From the NCBI RefSeq assembly GCF_019599505.1, contig NZ_RKLT01000001.1, forward strand, positions 310,001 to 374,000: DNA of 64,000 bases. The letters run 5' to 3'. Origin of the DNA: Haloarcula nitratireducens. GTDB taxonomy: Archaea > Halobacteriota > Halobacteria > Halobacteriales > Haloarculaceae. This document shows, one piece after another, positions 1 through 8,426 of the stretch. Both the position numbers and the translations under genes were made by a program. Position 1 is the stretch's first letter, and each line of letters opens with the position of its first letter. A model generated the notes under the pieces. It was not told where the DNA came from. It worked only from the letters and a program-made list of their open reading frames with translations, and made no database searches.

Positions 1-910
1 AGTACTTGTCGGGTTCGCCGCGGTGGACGGCCGTCTCGGTGATGGGATCGTGGCCCGTCGAGGAAGACGTCCCGCCGTCGGTCGACGGCGAAGCCTCTGG
101 GCCGGCGTTGGCGATGGACGGATCGAGGTCTCGTTCGGAGAAGGTCGGTCGGTCGTCTTCCGTCGAGCCGCTCCGAGTCGACTTCGAGGACTGGTCGGCG
201 GTCGTCGTCTCCTGCTGGGGGGCGTCTGTGGACTGCGTTCGCTCACGGCCAGTCGTCGGTCGCCGACCGAAGACCTCGGTGTCGCCGCCGTCGCTGACGG
301 CGCTCTGGCCGCCGTCTGGCCGGTTCGTCTGCGTCTCGACGCTGCCGTCGGGGTCGTTGCCGAAGAAGCCGATGCCACCCAGACCCGGTATCGAGCGGCC
401 CTCTTCGACGAGTTTGATGGTCCCCTCCTCGGTGACTTCCATCCGGGCGGTGCCGCCGGGTGCCTTTCGGGTCTTGAACGTCGCCAGCGCGACGAAGAGG
501 CACCAGAACGTCGTCAGGACGCCGGCAAAGTAGACGACGCTGGTCCCCAGCGCGAGCGTCGGCGCGCTCGTCATCCAGTTGTAGGGGTAGATGTGCCGGA
601 AGGCGACGACGCCGAGCAGCGAGACGCCGGCTCCGAGCACCGCGAGCGCGCGGGTTCGGCCGCTGGCGGGCAAGACGGCGAAGATGCCGAGGACGACGGT
701 CGGCAGGCCGACTCCGGCGACGATCCCGCCGACCTCCCGGGCGGCGTAATCCCCCAGCCCGACCCGCGTTCCCACGTCCGTCGTCGCGAGGGCGATGGCG
801 GCGACGAGTCCCGCGGTACCGACGAGAAACAGCGCCGTCCCGACGAACTGCTGACGGCGCGACGCGACGCGGCCGACCTCCCCCTCGTACACGTCGGTCA
901 AACTGGTCAT
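1..910 (-). CDS. Membrane protein with four predicted TM segments, DUF7139-like (3' end outside window)
   Basis: The reading frame opens at an ATG at 910 and is still open at base 1, so the C-terminus is missing. The first ~165 residues hold about four hydrophobic segments (around residues 23-42, 60-80, 88-105 and 118-140). They are followed by a hydrophilic, low-complexity tail rich in Ser, Thr, Asp and Gly. The N-terminus (MTSLTDVYEGEVG) and this layout match a haloarchaea-specific family I recall as DUF7139, sometimes loosely called permease; that name is from memory. No catalytic motif is visible and the function is unknown. The gene stands alone, divergent from nothing obvious, with about 210 bp of non-coding DNA before its start. 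Confidence 0.75.
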   Translation of the reverse strand, partial: MTSLTDVYEGEVGRVASRRQQFVGTALFLVGTAGLVAAIALATTDVGTRVGLGDYAAREVGGIVAGVGLPTVVLGIFAVLPASGRTRALAVLGAGVSLLGVVAFRHIYPYNWMTSAPTLALGTSVVYFAGVLTTFWCLFVALATFKTRKAPGGTARMEVTEEGTIKLVEEGRSIPGLGGIGFFGNDPDGSVETQTNRPDGGQSAVSDGGDTEVFGRRPTTGRERTQSTDAPQQETTTADQSSKSTRSGSTEDDRPTFSERDLDPSIANAGPEASPSTDGGTSSSTGHDPITETAVHRGEPDKY

Positions 911-1119
911 GGACGTGCCTAGCACCGCGCTCCTCAAAACTCCACGTCAGACGCGCGTCTGACGCATCGTGGAAAACCAATTACGCGGGCGAGTAGACGT
1001 TAGCGAGGCTGAAACCGGAGAACGGTGTAGGCCGTCAGAGCGCAAACTACGGGTAGCGATGCGTCTCCACAGCGTTTCGGTTCTCGACGCTCCGAAAAGA
1101 GAACGAGCGCGGACCGGCG

Positions 1120-1539
1120 CTACGAGAGGTCGCGCTCTCGCACGCCGTCGCGGATGTTCGCCGCGCGCTTTCGCACGCGGGAGACGTAGCGTTGCACCTT
1201 CTCGGGCTTCTCGCCGTAGAACGACGCGACCCAGTGGACGTCGATACCGGGTCGGGTGAGGAAGTACGCGACCAGCGTGTCCCGGCCGGCCTGGATGATC
1301 GCCGGTGGAACGCCGCGCTCGCCGGTACCGGCCTCCTCGAAACCGTTGACGTCGAAGTAGACGTCGGCGTACAGCGTCGCGTCCTCGGCGTCGTCGAAAG
1401 CGATACCGCAGTGGTCCGGTGCCTCGAATCGGTAGCGCGCGTCGCCGTCGACGCCGTTCTCTTCGAGGATGCGGACGCCGAGGACGTACTCGCGGTACGT
1501 CGAGTCCGTCTCGGTCGTCGGGTGGTCTGTCTGTGACAT
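1120..1539 (-). CDS. Hypothetical haloarchaeal protein with HTH-like C-terminus
   Basis: A 139-residue acidic protein with no signal peptide or membrane segment. The middle part (FDVNGFEEAGTG, then GVPPAIIQAGRDTLVAYF) does not match a family I recognise. The last ~45 residues (WVASFYGEKPEKVQRYVSRV) are basic, and the AsfY-GEKPEKVQRY spacing resembles a sigma-like or tetR-like helix-turn-helix, so DNA binding is possible. It lies 50 bp downstream of the PhoX gene on the same strand and could be co-transcribed with it. Coding is supported by acidic composition and codon bias typical of its neighbours. Function not assigned. Confidence 0.7.
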   Translation of the reverse strand: MSQTDHPTTETDSTYREYVLGVRILEENGVDGDARYRFEAPDHCGIAFDDAEDATLYADVYFDVNGFEEAGTGERGVPPAIIQAGRDTLVAYFLTRPGIDVHWVASFYGEKPEKVQRYVSRVRKRAANIRDGVRERDLS

Positions 1540-1590
1540 AGAGCGTGTGGATGGGGGCAGCGTGTCAGTGGGGACCGGACGCGGGGAGCG

Positions 1591-3831
1591 TTACTCGTCG
1601 CTGTCGTCGTCGCCGTCCTCGGTGCGGCACTGGGCACCGCGACCGGGGTTATCGTCGGAATCCCCGGGGCCTCCCGAGTTACCCTGCTCGTCGTTGTCGC
1701 GGCCGGGACTGTGGTCGGAGTTGCCGGGACTCTCCTCGAGATAGTCCGGTTCGTAGACGTAGAGGCAGTCGTTGGGGTACGACCGAGCGGGACCGCCGAA
1801 GCCGTCCTCACAGCAGAGGACGCGGCCGTCGCGCATCGCGTAGACGTTGTCGATGTTCCGGAGCGCGTCGTCGGCGTCCTCGGGCGAGTCGGTGAAGTCC
1901 GGGCCGGTGATGACCGGTTCGAGCGTCGAGACGTTGTAGTCCGGTTCGAGCTCGGCGCGGTAGACGACGCCGCCGTCGACGCGGTCCATCTGGACGTCGC
2001 CGGTCTCGTTCGCCAGGTCGTCGTTGAACTCCGAGATGCCGAAGTAGACGAAGTCGCCGGGGCCGGCGTCGTCGGCGCTGTCGACGCCCTCGGCCTTGTT
2101 GAACTCGATGGACGCGCCGATCTCCTTCGCGGCCGCGCGGGTCTCGAGGAAGGGAACCTTCCGGAGTTCCTCGTCGACGCCGTCGGGACCGTTCCGCTCG
2201 TATTGCTCGGCCCACTCGACGATCTCCTGGTTGGTGATGTAGTTCCGGTTGCCGTTCTCGATGACTTCGAGGTCGGCCTCCCGAATCGCAGCGTCTAGGT
2301 CCTCGTTCCAGTCGATGTCGGTGTGGGATTCGAGGTAGTCCGTCTGGGTCACGTCGTCGTACTCGGCGATCCAGGACTCGACTTCGCCGTTGGTCGCGTG
2401 ACCGAGTTCGAGCCACTCGACTTCGAGGGGCGTGTTCGCCGGGGAGTTGCGCGTGCCGGCCTCTTCCGCGTTCGCGGCGTCGTTGGTGATCTTCGGTGCG
2501 TAGAGCGTGCCCGCGACGTCGTCGGTGTCGTCGTAGCTCGGAATCGGCCGGTCGGCGACGAACTTGTAGATGCCCTTGCTGTCGCCGTCCGAACAGCCGT
2601 AGACGGTCCGCTGGTCTTTCTGGATGTCGGGGGCTTCCCACGCTGCGCGACCCATGACCCAGTATTTGATGGGGTCGGGTGTCTCCGCTGCCGGCTCTCG
2701 AACGTCCACGAAGTACCCGTAACGGTAGGGGTTCGGGTAGGTGTCACAGATCGGCTGCGTGACGTTCTCGCTGCCGTCCTCGCTCTGGTCCCGCGGCTCC
2801 GCGCCGAGGTGGTACGCGAGGAACTCGACGCCGCTGAGCGCCCAGTAGCCCTGCGGGCTGAACGACGATTCCAGCGCGCCGTCCTCGGCGTAGGTGCCGA
2901 TAGCGTCGGCGATTTCGGTCGGGTTCGGTCGGTTCCAGAACTGGCAGCCGCCGACGAGTCCGGCGCCCGAGTCCGCGTCCACGATATCGCTGACGGTGTG
3001 CGTTAGGTTGACGCGGGGGTGCGCGTAGTTCTCCTCGGCGGAGATCATCGTCTCCCACGGGCTGAGGTCGCCGTAGCAGTTGATCCTCGTCCCGCCGATG
3101 TCGCGGAACGCCTCCGTGTTCGTCACGTTCATCGCCTCGCTCAGGTCGGCGCTCCACTCGCCGTCGTCGTCCTGACTGAGCGGGACGCGCGAGATGCAGC
3201 CCGGGCTGTTCTCCCAGTTGGTGAACAGGTATCCCTCGGTCCCCTCCTCGTCCGTCGGGACGAACTGGTTGCAGTCGGGATTGGACCCGGAGAGACCGTA
3301 CTGCGAGCCCGCGAAGTACGGACGCTCCTCGCGTTCGGACTCGGGAAGGCTCCCCCGCTGGATGATGTTCTGTCCGCCCGGCGTCTGCGTGACGCCGAGC
3401 AGGGAGGAGCCGTCGCCGATCGGTTCGCGACCGTAGAAGAGGATCTCGTAGTCCCCGGAGTCAGACCGGACGTCGCCCTGCTCCGCTCGCGTCTCGGGGA
3501 ACGAGACTTCGTCGAAGTCGTCGTTGCTCCCGTCGAACTCGAACCGGAACCCGCTGAAGTAGCCGACCGCCGCCCGGTCGAACGGGTCGCCGTTCTCCGC
3601 CGAAGGGTGCTGGAGGCTGTAGAGTAAGGACCCGTCCGCGAAGACGAACGGTCCCGTGACCTCCGCGCCGAACGCCGTCGTCGAGAACCGCTTGAGCGAC
3701 CCCCTGACGCTCGGCGCGCCGGGCGTATCGGACTCCGGCACTTCTTCGCCGCTCGCTGTCCCCACGACACTCGCCCCCAGTGCGGCCGCGACCGAACTGG
3801 AAATCAGCTTCCGTCGAGTTAGATCGACCAT
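1591..3831 (-). CDS. PhoX family phosphatase (DUF839), Tat-exported
   Basis: A 746-residue protein whose N-terminus has a twin-arginine motif (TRRKLIS, Arg6-Arg7), then a short hydrophobic stretch ending near ASG at about residue 28. Export in the folded state by the Tat pathway is therefore expected. The body has PhoX/DUF839 features: repeated beta-propeller-like segments, 'GGTRINCYGDLSPWETMISAEENYAHPR' region around residues 245-275 (the conserved T-PW-T--S-EE element), and a 'FGGPARSYPNDCLYVY' block near the C-terminus. PhoX enzymes are Ca2+/Fe-dependent phosphomonoesterases acting outside the membrane. The last ~45 residues are an acidic Gly/Pro/Ser/Asp tail. A TATA-like box lies 24-30 bp upstream and a perfect 14-bp palindrome ~70 bp upstream. 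Haloarchaeal DUF839 proteins are rarely tested, so the substrate is inferred. Confidence 0.88.
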   Translation of the reverse strand: MVDLTRRKLISSSVAAALGASVVGTASGEEVPESDTPGAPSVRGSLKRFSTTAFGAEVTGPFVFADGSLLYSLQHPSAENGDPFDRAAVGYFSGFRFEFDGSNDDFDEVSFPETRAEQGDVRSDSGDYEILFYGREPIGDGSSLLGVTQTPGGQNIIQRGSLPESEREERPYFAGSQYGLSGSNPDCNQFVPTDEEGTEGYLFTNWENSPGCISRVPLSQDDDGEWSADLSEAMNVTNTEAFRDIGGTRINCYGDLSPWETMISAEENYAHPRVNLTHTVSDIVDADSGAGLVGGCQFWNRPNPTEIADAIGTYAEDGALESSFSPQGYWALSGVEFLAYHLGAEPRDQSEDGSENVTQPICDTYPNPYRYGYFVDVREPAAETPDPIKYWVMGRAAWEAPDIQKDQRTVYGCSDGDSKGIYKFVADRPIPSYDDTDDVAGTLYAPKITNDAANAEEAGTRNSPANTPLEVEWLELGHATNGEVESWIAEYDDVTQTDYLESHTDIDWNEDLDAAIREADLEVIENGNRNYITNQEIVEWAEQYERNGPDGVDEELRKVPFLETRAAAKEIGASIEFNKAEGVDSADDAGPGDFVYFGISEFNDDLANETGDVQMDRVDGGVVYRAELEPDYNVSTLEPVITGPDFTDSPEDADDALRNIDNVYAMRDGRVLCCEDGFGGPARSYPNDCLYVYEPDYLEESPGNSDHSPGRDNDEQGNSGGPGDSDDNPGRGAQCRTEDGDDDSDE

Positions 3832-3854
3832 GCGGCTGGAGGGTCGAAGGTAGC

Positions 3855-3861
3855 TTAAAAA
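3855..3861 (-). promoter_or_regulatory. TATA-like box of the PhoX gene
   Basis: On the minus strand TTTTTAA lies 24-30 bp before the ATG at 3831, the spacing expected for a haloarchaeal promoter giving a leaderless or nearly leaderless transcript. An AT-rich run continues upstream to about 3880. Confidence 0.55.
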
Positions 3862-3900
3862 TCGCTTTATATGAGGGTACTACACTCGTATTTCTGATAC

Positions 3901-3914
3901 ATACCGATCGGTAT
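3901..3914. promoter_or_regulatory. Perfect 14-bp palindrome upstream of PhoX (candidate operator)
   Basis: ATACCGATCGGTAT is its own reverse complement. It lies 70-83 bp upstream of the PhoX start, just beyond the likely TATA box, in otherwise non-coding DNA. The position is suitable for a regulator of phosphate-responsive expression, but no binding protein is known from the sequence. Confidence 0.35.
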
Positions 3915-4068
3915 CGTTATGGACCGAAGGAGATCCAACGCCTTCCTACGTCTACGGGTTTCGTACAGTTCTCGGGTCGCCGGAACTCCAGCTATCGTAG
4001 AACTATCAGCGTCTGATAACTACATCTCCGATCTGCCGTGCCGGCGACGCCGACACGGGCCTCCGAGT

Positions 4069-4356
4069 CTACATCCCCATGTCCGCGGCCGCCTCGGGCA
4101 CCGGAAGCGCATCGGGCGTCGTCCCGAGCAGCTCGGCGGCGTGGTCGAGCGCCATGTCGAAGCCGTAGTACCGTTCGAGTTCGTCGCCGTCGGCGGTCGG
4201 TCGCACCTTCAACATCGCGTAGCCCTCGACGTTCTGGGCGATGGCCGCCGTCCCCCCGGAACTCTCGAACGTGAGCACTCGCTCCGACTCGGTCTCTCGG
4301 TAGCGCGCGGTGATACCGTCGGCCGTCGCCTCGGTCGCCCGCTCGGTGTCCGTCAT
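4069..4356 (-). CDS. Small conserved haloarchaeal protein, DUF7111-like
   Basis: A 95-residue soluble acidic protein. The start at 4356 gives MTDTERATE, the usual acidic N-terminus of such proteins; an upstream extension of 27 residues would be basic and is unlikely. The core (VLTFESSGGTAAIAQNVEGYAMLKVRP, then ERYYGFDMALDHAAELLG) looks like a small alpha/beta domain. I recall it as the haloarchaeal family DUF7111, function unknown; that identification is from memory. It is divergent from the PadR-like regulator that starts 90 bp away, so the two may share regulatory DNA. Confidence 0.72.
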   Translation of the reverse strand: MTDTERATEATADGITARYRETESERVLTFESSGGTAAIAQNVEGYAMLKVRPTADGDELERYYGFDMALDHAAELLGTTPDALPVPEAAADMGM

Positions 4357-4445
4357 TGGTGCGTGTAGGGAGGAAAGGTATGCGAACCTGACGGTCCGCT
4401 CCGCCGAACCGCAACCCCGAAGCGATTCGGCGCGCACGCTCCGGC

Positions 4446-4730
4446 ATGGCGAAGTGGTTCCAGAGCGGGCGGCGGCGCGACATCTGCGTCCTGCTCGCCG
4501 GTGCCGAGGACGGCGAACTGACGGGCCAGCGGCTCAAAACCCGCCTCGAACGGCGCTACGACAACCGCATCGATCCCAAGAGCTTCTACGGGGCGCTGTC
4601 GGCGATGGAGGACGCCGGCTTCCTCGAACACCGCACTGAGGGCATCGCCGACAAGTACTCGCTGACCGACGGCGGCGAGCGACGCCTGTGTGAACAGTTC
4701 GAGTGGATGGCCGAAAACGTCGAGGAGTAG
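4446..4730 (+). CDS. PadR-family transcriptional regulator
   Basis: A 94-residue winged-helix protein. The segment DICVLLAGAEDGELTGQRLKTRLE followed by FYGALSAMEDAGFLEHR and then YSLTDGGERRL is the standard PadR arrangement: helix-turn-helix, wing, then a short C-terminal helix. Members bind DNA as dimers and usually repress neighbouring genes. The protein lacks the longer C-terminal coiled coil of PadR-s1 regulators, placing it with the short archaeal forms. It is divergent from the small protein at 4069-4356, a possible target. Ligand unknown. Confidence 0.85.
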   Translation: MAKWFQSGRRRDICVLLAGAEDGELTGQRLKTRLERRYDNRIDPKSFYGALSAMEDAGFLEHRTEGIADKYSLTDGGERRLCEQFEWMAENVEE

Positions 4731-5032
4731 GTTCGTCGAAACCCTCGAGCGAGGATATCTCTCGACTTAGATGATACATTCTGACTCGGTGCGGTCAATA
4801 CAGAGCAGCTAGCGAACGCTGGCTCAACCGGATTTCCCGTACCTTTATCCATTTCTGACCTGATATGTATATACGGAAGCAAAAATACGCATTATGTGTT
4901 CGACCTCGATGATGAAGAGGTCGCTTGAACCGGGTCTTCCCGGTTGTAACAGACAGTTCCTTGTTCCCTTCGGGTGGTCGTCACGCGGAACGCATCTCTC
5001 CGTATCATGCAATTCCGACGAGTCACACATCC
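4731..5032. other. Intergenic, AT-richer than surroundings
   Basis: About 300 bp with no convincing gene. Base composition drops to near 50% GC. A TATA-like run (gatatgtatatacgg, about 4861-4875) lies far upstream of the next gene at 5033. No tRNA or terminator hairpin was recognised. Confidence 0.5.
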
Positions 5033-5377
5033 ATGACGACCAACGACACTTCCCATACTGAAAGCGCTACCCTCGACCACTTATTCAAATGTTTGAGCCA
5101 TCCCACTCGCCGACGTATTTTGACGACTCTCGCTACGGAGAATCCAAGCGAGGAAGAAGAGTTCGAAGTGTCTGACTTCGAGATCGCGGACGGAGAGCTG
5201 GAACGGTTCGAAACGCAGCTCTATCATCAACACTTCCCCTCCCTCGCAGAAGGTGGATACATCGCGTGGGACCGTAATACCGATACCGTCACACGCGGGC
5301 CGAACTTCGGAGAGGTGCGGCCCCTCATCAAACTCATGAACAACCATGAAGACGAACTTCCGGAAGACTGGCCATAA
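5033..5377 (+). CDS. Haloarchaeal winged-helix protein (DUF7344-like)
   Basis: A 114-residue protein starting at MTTNDTSHTES. An ATG 36 codons upstream would add a non-acidic extension and was not chosen. The core LDHLFKCLSHPTRRRILTTLA is an ArsR-like helix-turn-helix, and FPSLAEGGYIAWDRNTDTVTRGPNF is the wing. Haloarchaea carry many such stand-alone regulators, which I recall as DUF7344. The gene and its flanks (about 4740-5580) have clearly lower GC than neighbours, suggesting recent acquisition. No partner gene identifies its target. Confidence 0.8.
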   Translation: MTTNDTSHTESATLDHLFKCLSHPTRRRILTTLATENPSEEEEFEVSDFEIADGELERFETQLYHQHFPSLAEGGYIAWDRNTDTVTRGPNFGEVRPLIKLMNNHEDELPEDWP

Positions 5378-5620
5378 TTCGGGAAGTAGATTCCAAGCCC
5401 ACAGGAAGTAGACTCGGGGACGAGAAATCCAATTCGGAGACGTCTTGGGGGTGCCGAATTGTCAGATTCCTCGTTCCCATCTGTAGTTTGTCCCGAGTAC
5501 AGAACAACCCCCAGTGTTAGTCGGATTATCACACGTCACTCGATACGCGTATCCATGAACGGCTATTTCGGCGAAGAGGGTTCGGAAAATCCCCTTTTTA
5601 TCGGCGTCGAACTGCTCCTC

Positions 5621-6097
5621 TCACGCCCGCTCGACCGACTTCTCTACGACGCGAACGTCCTCGATGGCGGTCGCCGGGTATTCGCCGTCGTCGTCCTTCT
5701 CGCTGGCTTTCACCATGTCCCAGACGACGTTCAGTCCGGTCGTCACGCCCTCCAGAGCCTCCATCTCACAGCCGGTCTTGCCGACCGTCTCGACGGCGAC
5801 GGTGAGTTCTACCGTCTCCTCACCCACGTCGAATTCGGCGTCGACGTTCGTGATCGAAATCTGGTGACACATCGGGATCGTCTCCCAGGTGTGCTTGACG
5901 GCCTGAATCGCGCCGATGCGCGCCGTCGCCAGCACGTCGCCCTTCGTCACGTCGTCGGTGGCGATGGCGTTGACCGTGCTCTCCGAGAGGCGGATCTCGC
6001 CGCGCGCGACCGCCCGGCGCTCGCTGTCGGCCTTCTCGCCGACGTCGACCATCTGTGCGTCCCCGTCGTCGTCGACGTGCGTGAACTCCTCGCTCAT
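5621..6097 (-). CDS. moaC: Cyclic pyranopterin monophosphate synthase MoaC
   Basis: A 158-residue protein matching MoaC over its whole length. Diagnostic segments are HVDDDGDAQMVDVGEK near the N-terminus, IPMCHQISITN in the middle, and GKTGCEMEALEGVTTGLNVVWDMVK near the C-terminus, which holds active-site residues. MoaC converts the MoaA product to cyclic pyranopterin monophosphate in molybdopterin synthesis. The start at 6097 (MSEEFTHVDD) was preferred over an in-frame start 48 codons upstream, which would read through the repeat region. The moaB gene lies upstream on the same strand, 200 bp away. Confidence 0.93.
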   Translation of the reverse strand: MSEEFTHVDDDGDAQMVDVGEKADSERRAVARGEIRLSESTVNAIATDDVTKGDVLATARIGAIQAVKHTWETIPMCHQISITNVDAEFDVGEETVELTVAVETVGKTGCEMEALEGVTTGLNVVWDMVKASEKDDDGEYPATAIEDVRVVEKSVERA

Positions 6098-6165
6098 GTG
6101 CGAGGATAGCGGGACGGACCGCAAAACTGTGGCGGGTTCGCTGCTTCTCCGAAGGCTGTTCGATT

Positions 6166-6293
6166 TTCGAGGTTCTTCGCTGCGCTCAGAACACCGCTCC
6201 GCCGATGACCGCTCCTTCCAGTCGCGCTCCTCGCTGCTCACGGATCACTTCGTTCCCCGTTCGTAATTCGAGGTTCTTCGCTGCGCTCAGAAC
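6166..6293. repeat. Pair of 27-bp direct repeats between moaB and moaC
   Basis: Identical 27-base copies lie at 6166-6192 and 6267-6293, offset by 101 bp, both beginning ttcgaggttcttcg. In the second copy the flanking bases complete an inverted repeat (GAGGTTCT at 6270-6277 and AGAACCTC at 6288-6295), so the unit may form a hairpin. Such dispersed intergenic palindromes are common in haloarchaea. Confidence 0.7.
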
Positions 6294-6298
6294 CTCGC

Positions 6299-6808
6299 TT
6301 ATCTCCTCACCAACCCGAGCAAATGCCCGACCGCGGGCGCGATCAGTTCCTCGCTCCCGAGGCGGGCGGCGTTCTCGCTGCCGGGCAGACAGAAGACGAG
6401 GCGGTCGTCGACGACGCCCGCCGTCGCCCGCGAGGCCATCGCCATCGGACCGACCTCCTCGTAAGAGAGCCAGCGAAAGAGTTCGCCGAAGCCGGGAATC
6501 TCGCGGTCGAACAGCGCGCCGACGGCCTCGACGGTCACGTCGTCGTCGGTCAGGCCGGTCCCGCCGGTCGTCACGACGACGTCCGCGCCGTCGTCCAGCG
6601 CCGCGGCGACGGCGTCCGCGATCGCGGCGGCGTCGTCGTAGACGAGACGACGGTCAAGCACCTCGTGGTCGGCGTCTTCGAGAGCCGTCTCGACGGCGTC
6701 GCCGCCGGGGTCGTCGTCCAACGACCTCGAGGAGGAGACGGTGAGGATGCCGACCGTCACCGCGTCGGCGTCGTGGTGATGGTGGTCGTCGTCGTGGTCG
6801 TGGCTCAT
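6299..6808 (-). CDS. moaB: Molybdenum cofactor biosynthesis protein MoaB
   Basis: A 169-residue MoaB/MogA-type protein. It shows VGILTVSSSRSLDDDPGG at the N-terminus of the fold, TTGGTGLTDDDVTVEAV (the TGGTG pterin-binding loop), and the C-terminal LPGSENAA loop. The family adenylylates molybdopterin before metal insertion. An unusual N-terminal tag, HDHDDDHHHHDAD, contains seven His in the first 13 residues and could bind metal ions. The gene precedes moaC on the same strand. Confidence 0.92.
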   Translation of the reverse strand: MSHDHDDDHHHHDADAVTVGILTVSSSRSLDDDPGGDAVETALEDADHEVLDRRLVYDDAAAIADAVAAALDDGADVVVTTGGTGLTDDDVTVEAVGALFDREIPGFGELFRWLSYEEVGPMAMASRATAGVVDDRLVFCLPGSENAARLGSEELIAPAVGHLLGLVRR

Positions 6809-6898
6809 GTGCGGTGACAGTCGCCGGCGGGTGAAAAACTATCGGCGGGCACGTTGGACTGTGAGCGACGGCGGTACGACCGAAAGCGCGGCAACGGC

Positions 6899-7366
6899 TC
6901 AGTCGGTTACGATATGAGCCGGCAGTTCGTCGCGGATAATGGTGTCGCAGTACTCACAGCGCACGCCGTCGTCGACGACGGCGAAGCGGGACTGAACGGG
7001 CTCGTCCTCGGTCGTGATGCAGTTGTGGTTCGGGCATTCGAGGACGCCCACGACCACGGAGGGGCGCTCGACGCGGTGCTTCTCGACGACGTCGTAGTCC
7101 CGAACGATGTTGATGGAGGCCGCGGGTGCGATGAGCGAGAGGACGTCGACCTCGTTCTGGGAGAGTTCTCGGCCCTCGACTTTCACGATGTCTTTCTTGC
7201 CCAGTCGGTCCGAGGGCATGTTCATCGCCACGGAGACGGACTCGCCGCTGGTGCCGTTGATGCCGAGGATGGCGAGGACGTTCAGCGCCTGCCCGCCCGT
7301 GATGTGGTCGATGACGGTGCCGTTTCGAATCTTCGAGACGCGGAGTTGCTGGTCGTCGTCGCTCAT
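6899..7366 (-). CDS. pyrI: Aspartate carbamoyltransferase regulatory chain PyrI
   Basis: A 155-residue protein with the N-terminal nucleotide-binding domain ([15 protein letters not shown], then [14 protein letters not shown]) and a C-terminal zinc domain with cysteines at 111, 116, 137 and 140, nearly the positions known in E. coli PyrI. It binds allosteric nucleotides and holds PyrB trimers together. Its start overlaps the pyrB stop by 4 bp (ATGA), so the two are translationally coupled in an operon with pyrB first. Confidence 0.95.
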   Translation of the reverse strand: MSDDDQQLRVSKIRNGTVIDHITGGQALNVLAILGINGTSGESVSVAMNMPSDRLGKKDIVKVEGRELSQNEVDVLSLIAPAASINIVRDYDVVEKHRVERPSVVVGVLECPNHNCITTEDEPVQSRFAVVDDGVRCEYCDTIIRDELPAHIVTD

Positions 7367-8277
7367 GGTTCACCTCCGAGTATCAGGTCCAGAAGCGCCA
7401 TCCGAACCGGGACGCCGTTGTGGGCCTGCTGGAAGTACTTCGCGTGGTCGGTCGCGTCCACGTCGTGTGCGATCTCGTCCACCCGCGGCAGCGGGTGCAT
7501 CACCGTCAGGTCGTCTTTCGCCGACGCCAGGGTGTCGCTGTCGATCTGGTACTGACCGGCGACCTCGCGGTACTCGCTCTCGTCCGGGAACCGTTCGCGC
7601 TGGATGCGAGTGACGTAGAGCACGTCCAGTTCGGACAGGACTTCCTCCAGCCCGGTGTGTTCGCGGACTTCGGCCCCCTCCTGATGCAGGTCGTAGCGAA
7701 CCGAGCGGGGCAGTTGCAGCGACTCGGGGCTGACGAAGTGCTGGCGGGCGTCGACGTTCGTCAGGGCGTGAGCCAGCGAGTGGACCGTCCGACCGTACTT
7801 CAGGTCGCCCATGATGCCGATGGTGAGGTCGTCGAATCCCGCGTTCTCCCGGATGGTGTAGAGGTCGAGCAGGGTCTGGGTCGGATGCTGGCCCGCCCCG
7901 TCGCCGGCGTTGACCAGCGGCACGTCGACGAACTCGCTGGCCATCTTCGCCGACCCCTCCATCGGGTGACGGAGCACGAGCGCGTCGGCGTACCCCTCGA
8001 CGACGCGGACCGTATCGGCCAGCGATTCCCCCTTCTTGACGCTCGACGATTCGACCGAGCCCATGTCGACGATGTCGCCCCCGAGGCGCTTCATCGCCGC
8101 CGTGAAGCTCATCTTCGTCCGCGTGCTCGGCTCGAAGAAGAGCATCCCGAGCAGCGTGTTCGCGTGCCGGTCCGCGAACGCCGCCGGGTCCTCGGCGATG
8201 TCGGCCGCGTGGTCGAGCACCTCCTCGATGTCGGCCCGCGACAGCTGTTTCGCGCTGATGATGTGGTCGTGCCGCAT
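7363..8277 (-). CDS. pyrB: Aspartate carbamoyltransferase catalytic chain PyrB
   Basis: A 304-residue enzyme making carbamoyl-aspartate in pyrimidine synthesis. The carbamoyl-phosphate motif STRTKMSF starts at Ser51, followed by DGAGQHPTQ (HPTQ loop) near residue 130 and the aspartate-binding [10 protein letters not shown] near residue 265. Length is normal. First gene of the pyrB-pyrI pair; its start is divergent from the ParA-like gene, with about 150 bp between them. Confidence 0.96.
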   Translation of the reverse strand: MRHDHIISAKQLSRADIEEVLDHAADIAEDPAAFADRHANTLLGMLFFEPSTRTKMSFTAAMKRLGGDIVDMGSVESSSVKKGESLADTVRVVEGYADALVLRHPMEGSAKMASEFVDVPLVNAGDGAGQHPTQTLLDLYTIRENAGFDDLTIGIMGDLKYGRTVHSLAHALTNVDARQHFVSPESLQLPRSVRYDLHQEGAEVREHTGLEEVLSELDVLYVTRIQRERFPDESEYREVAGQYQIDSDTLASAKDDLTVMHPLPRVDEIAHDVDATDHAKYFQQAHNGVPVRMALLDLILGGEP

Positions 8278-8426
8278 CTCACTCGGAAGCGCGCTCCCGA
8301 CGCTCTTGAATCTCCCGACACGCCCCCAACGACCACGATTTTTGACCGTTGCCGCCGCCCGACGCGCCCGTCGCCGATGTGTTCGCTCGCCGAGGGTTCA
8401 AGGCCGATGCCGGTGCGAGGACCGGT

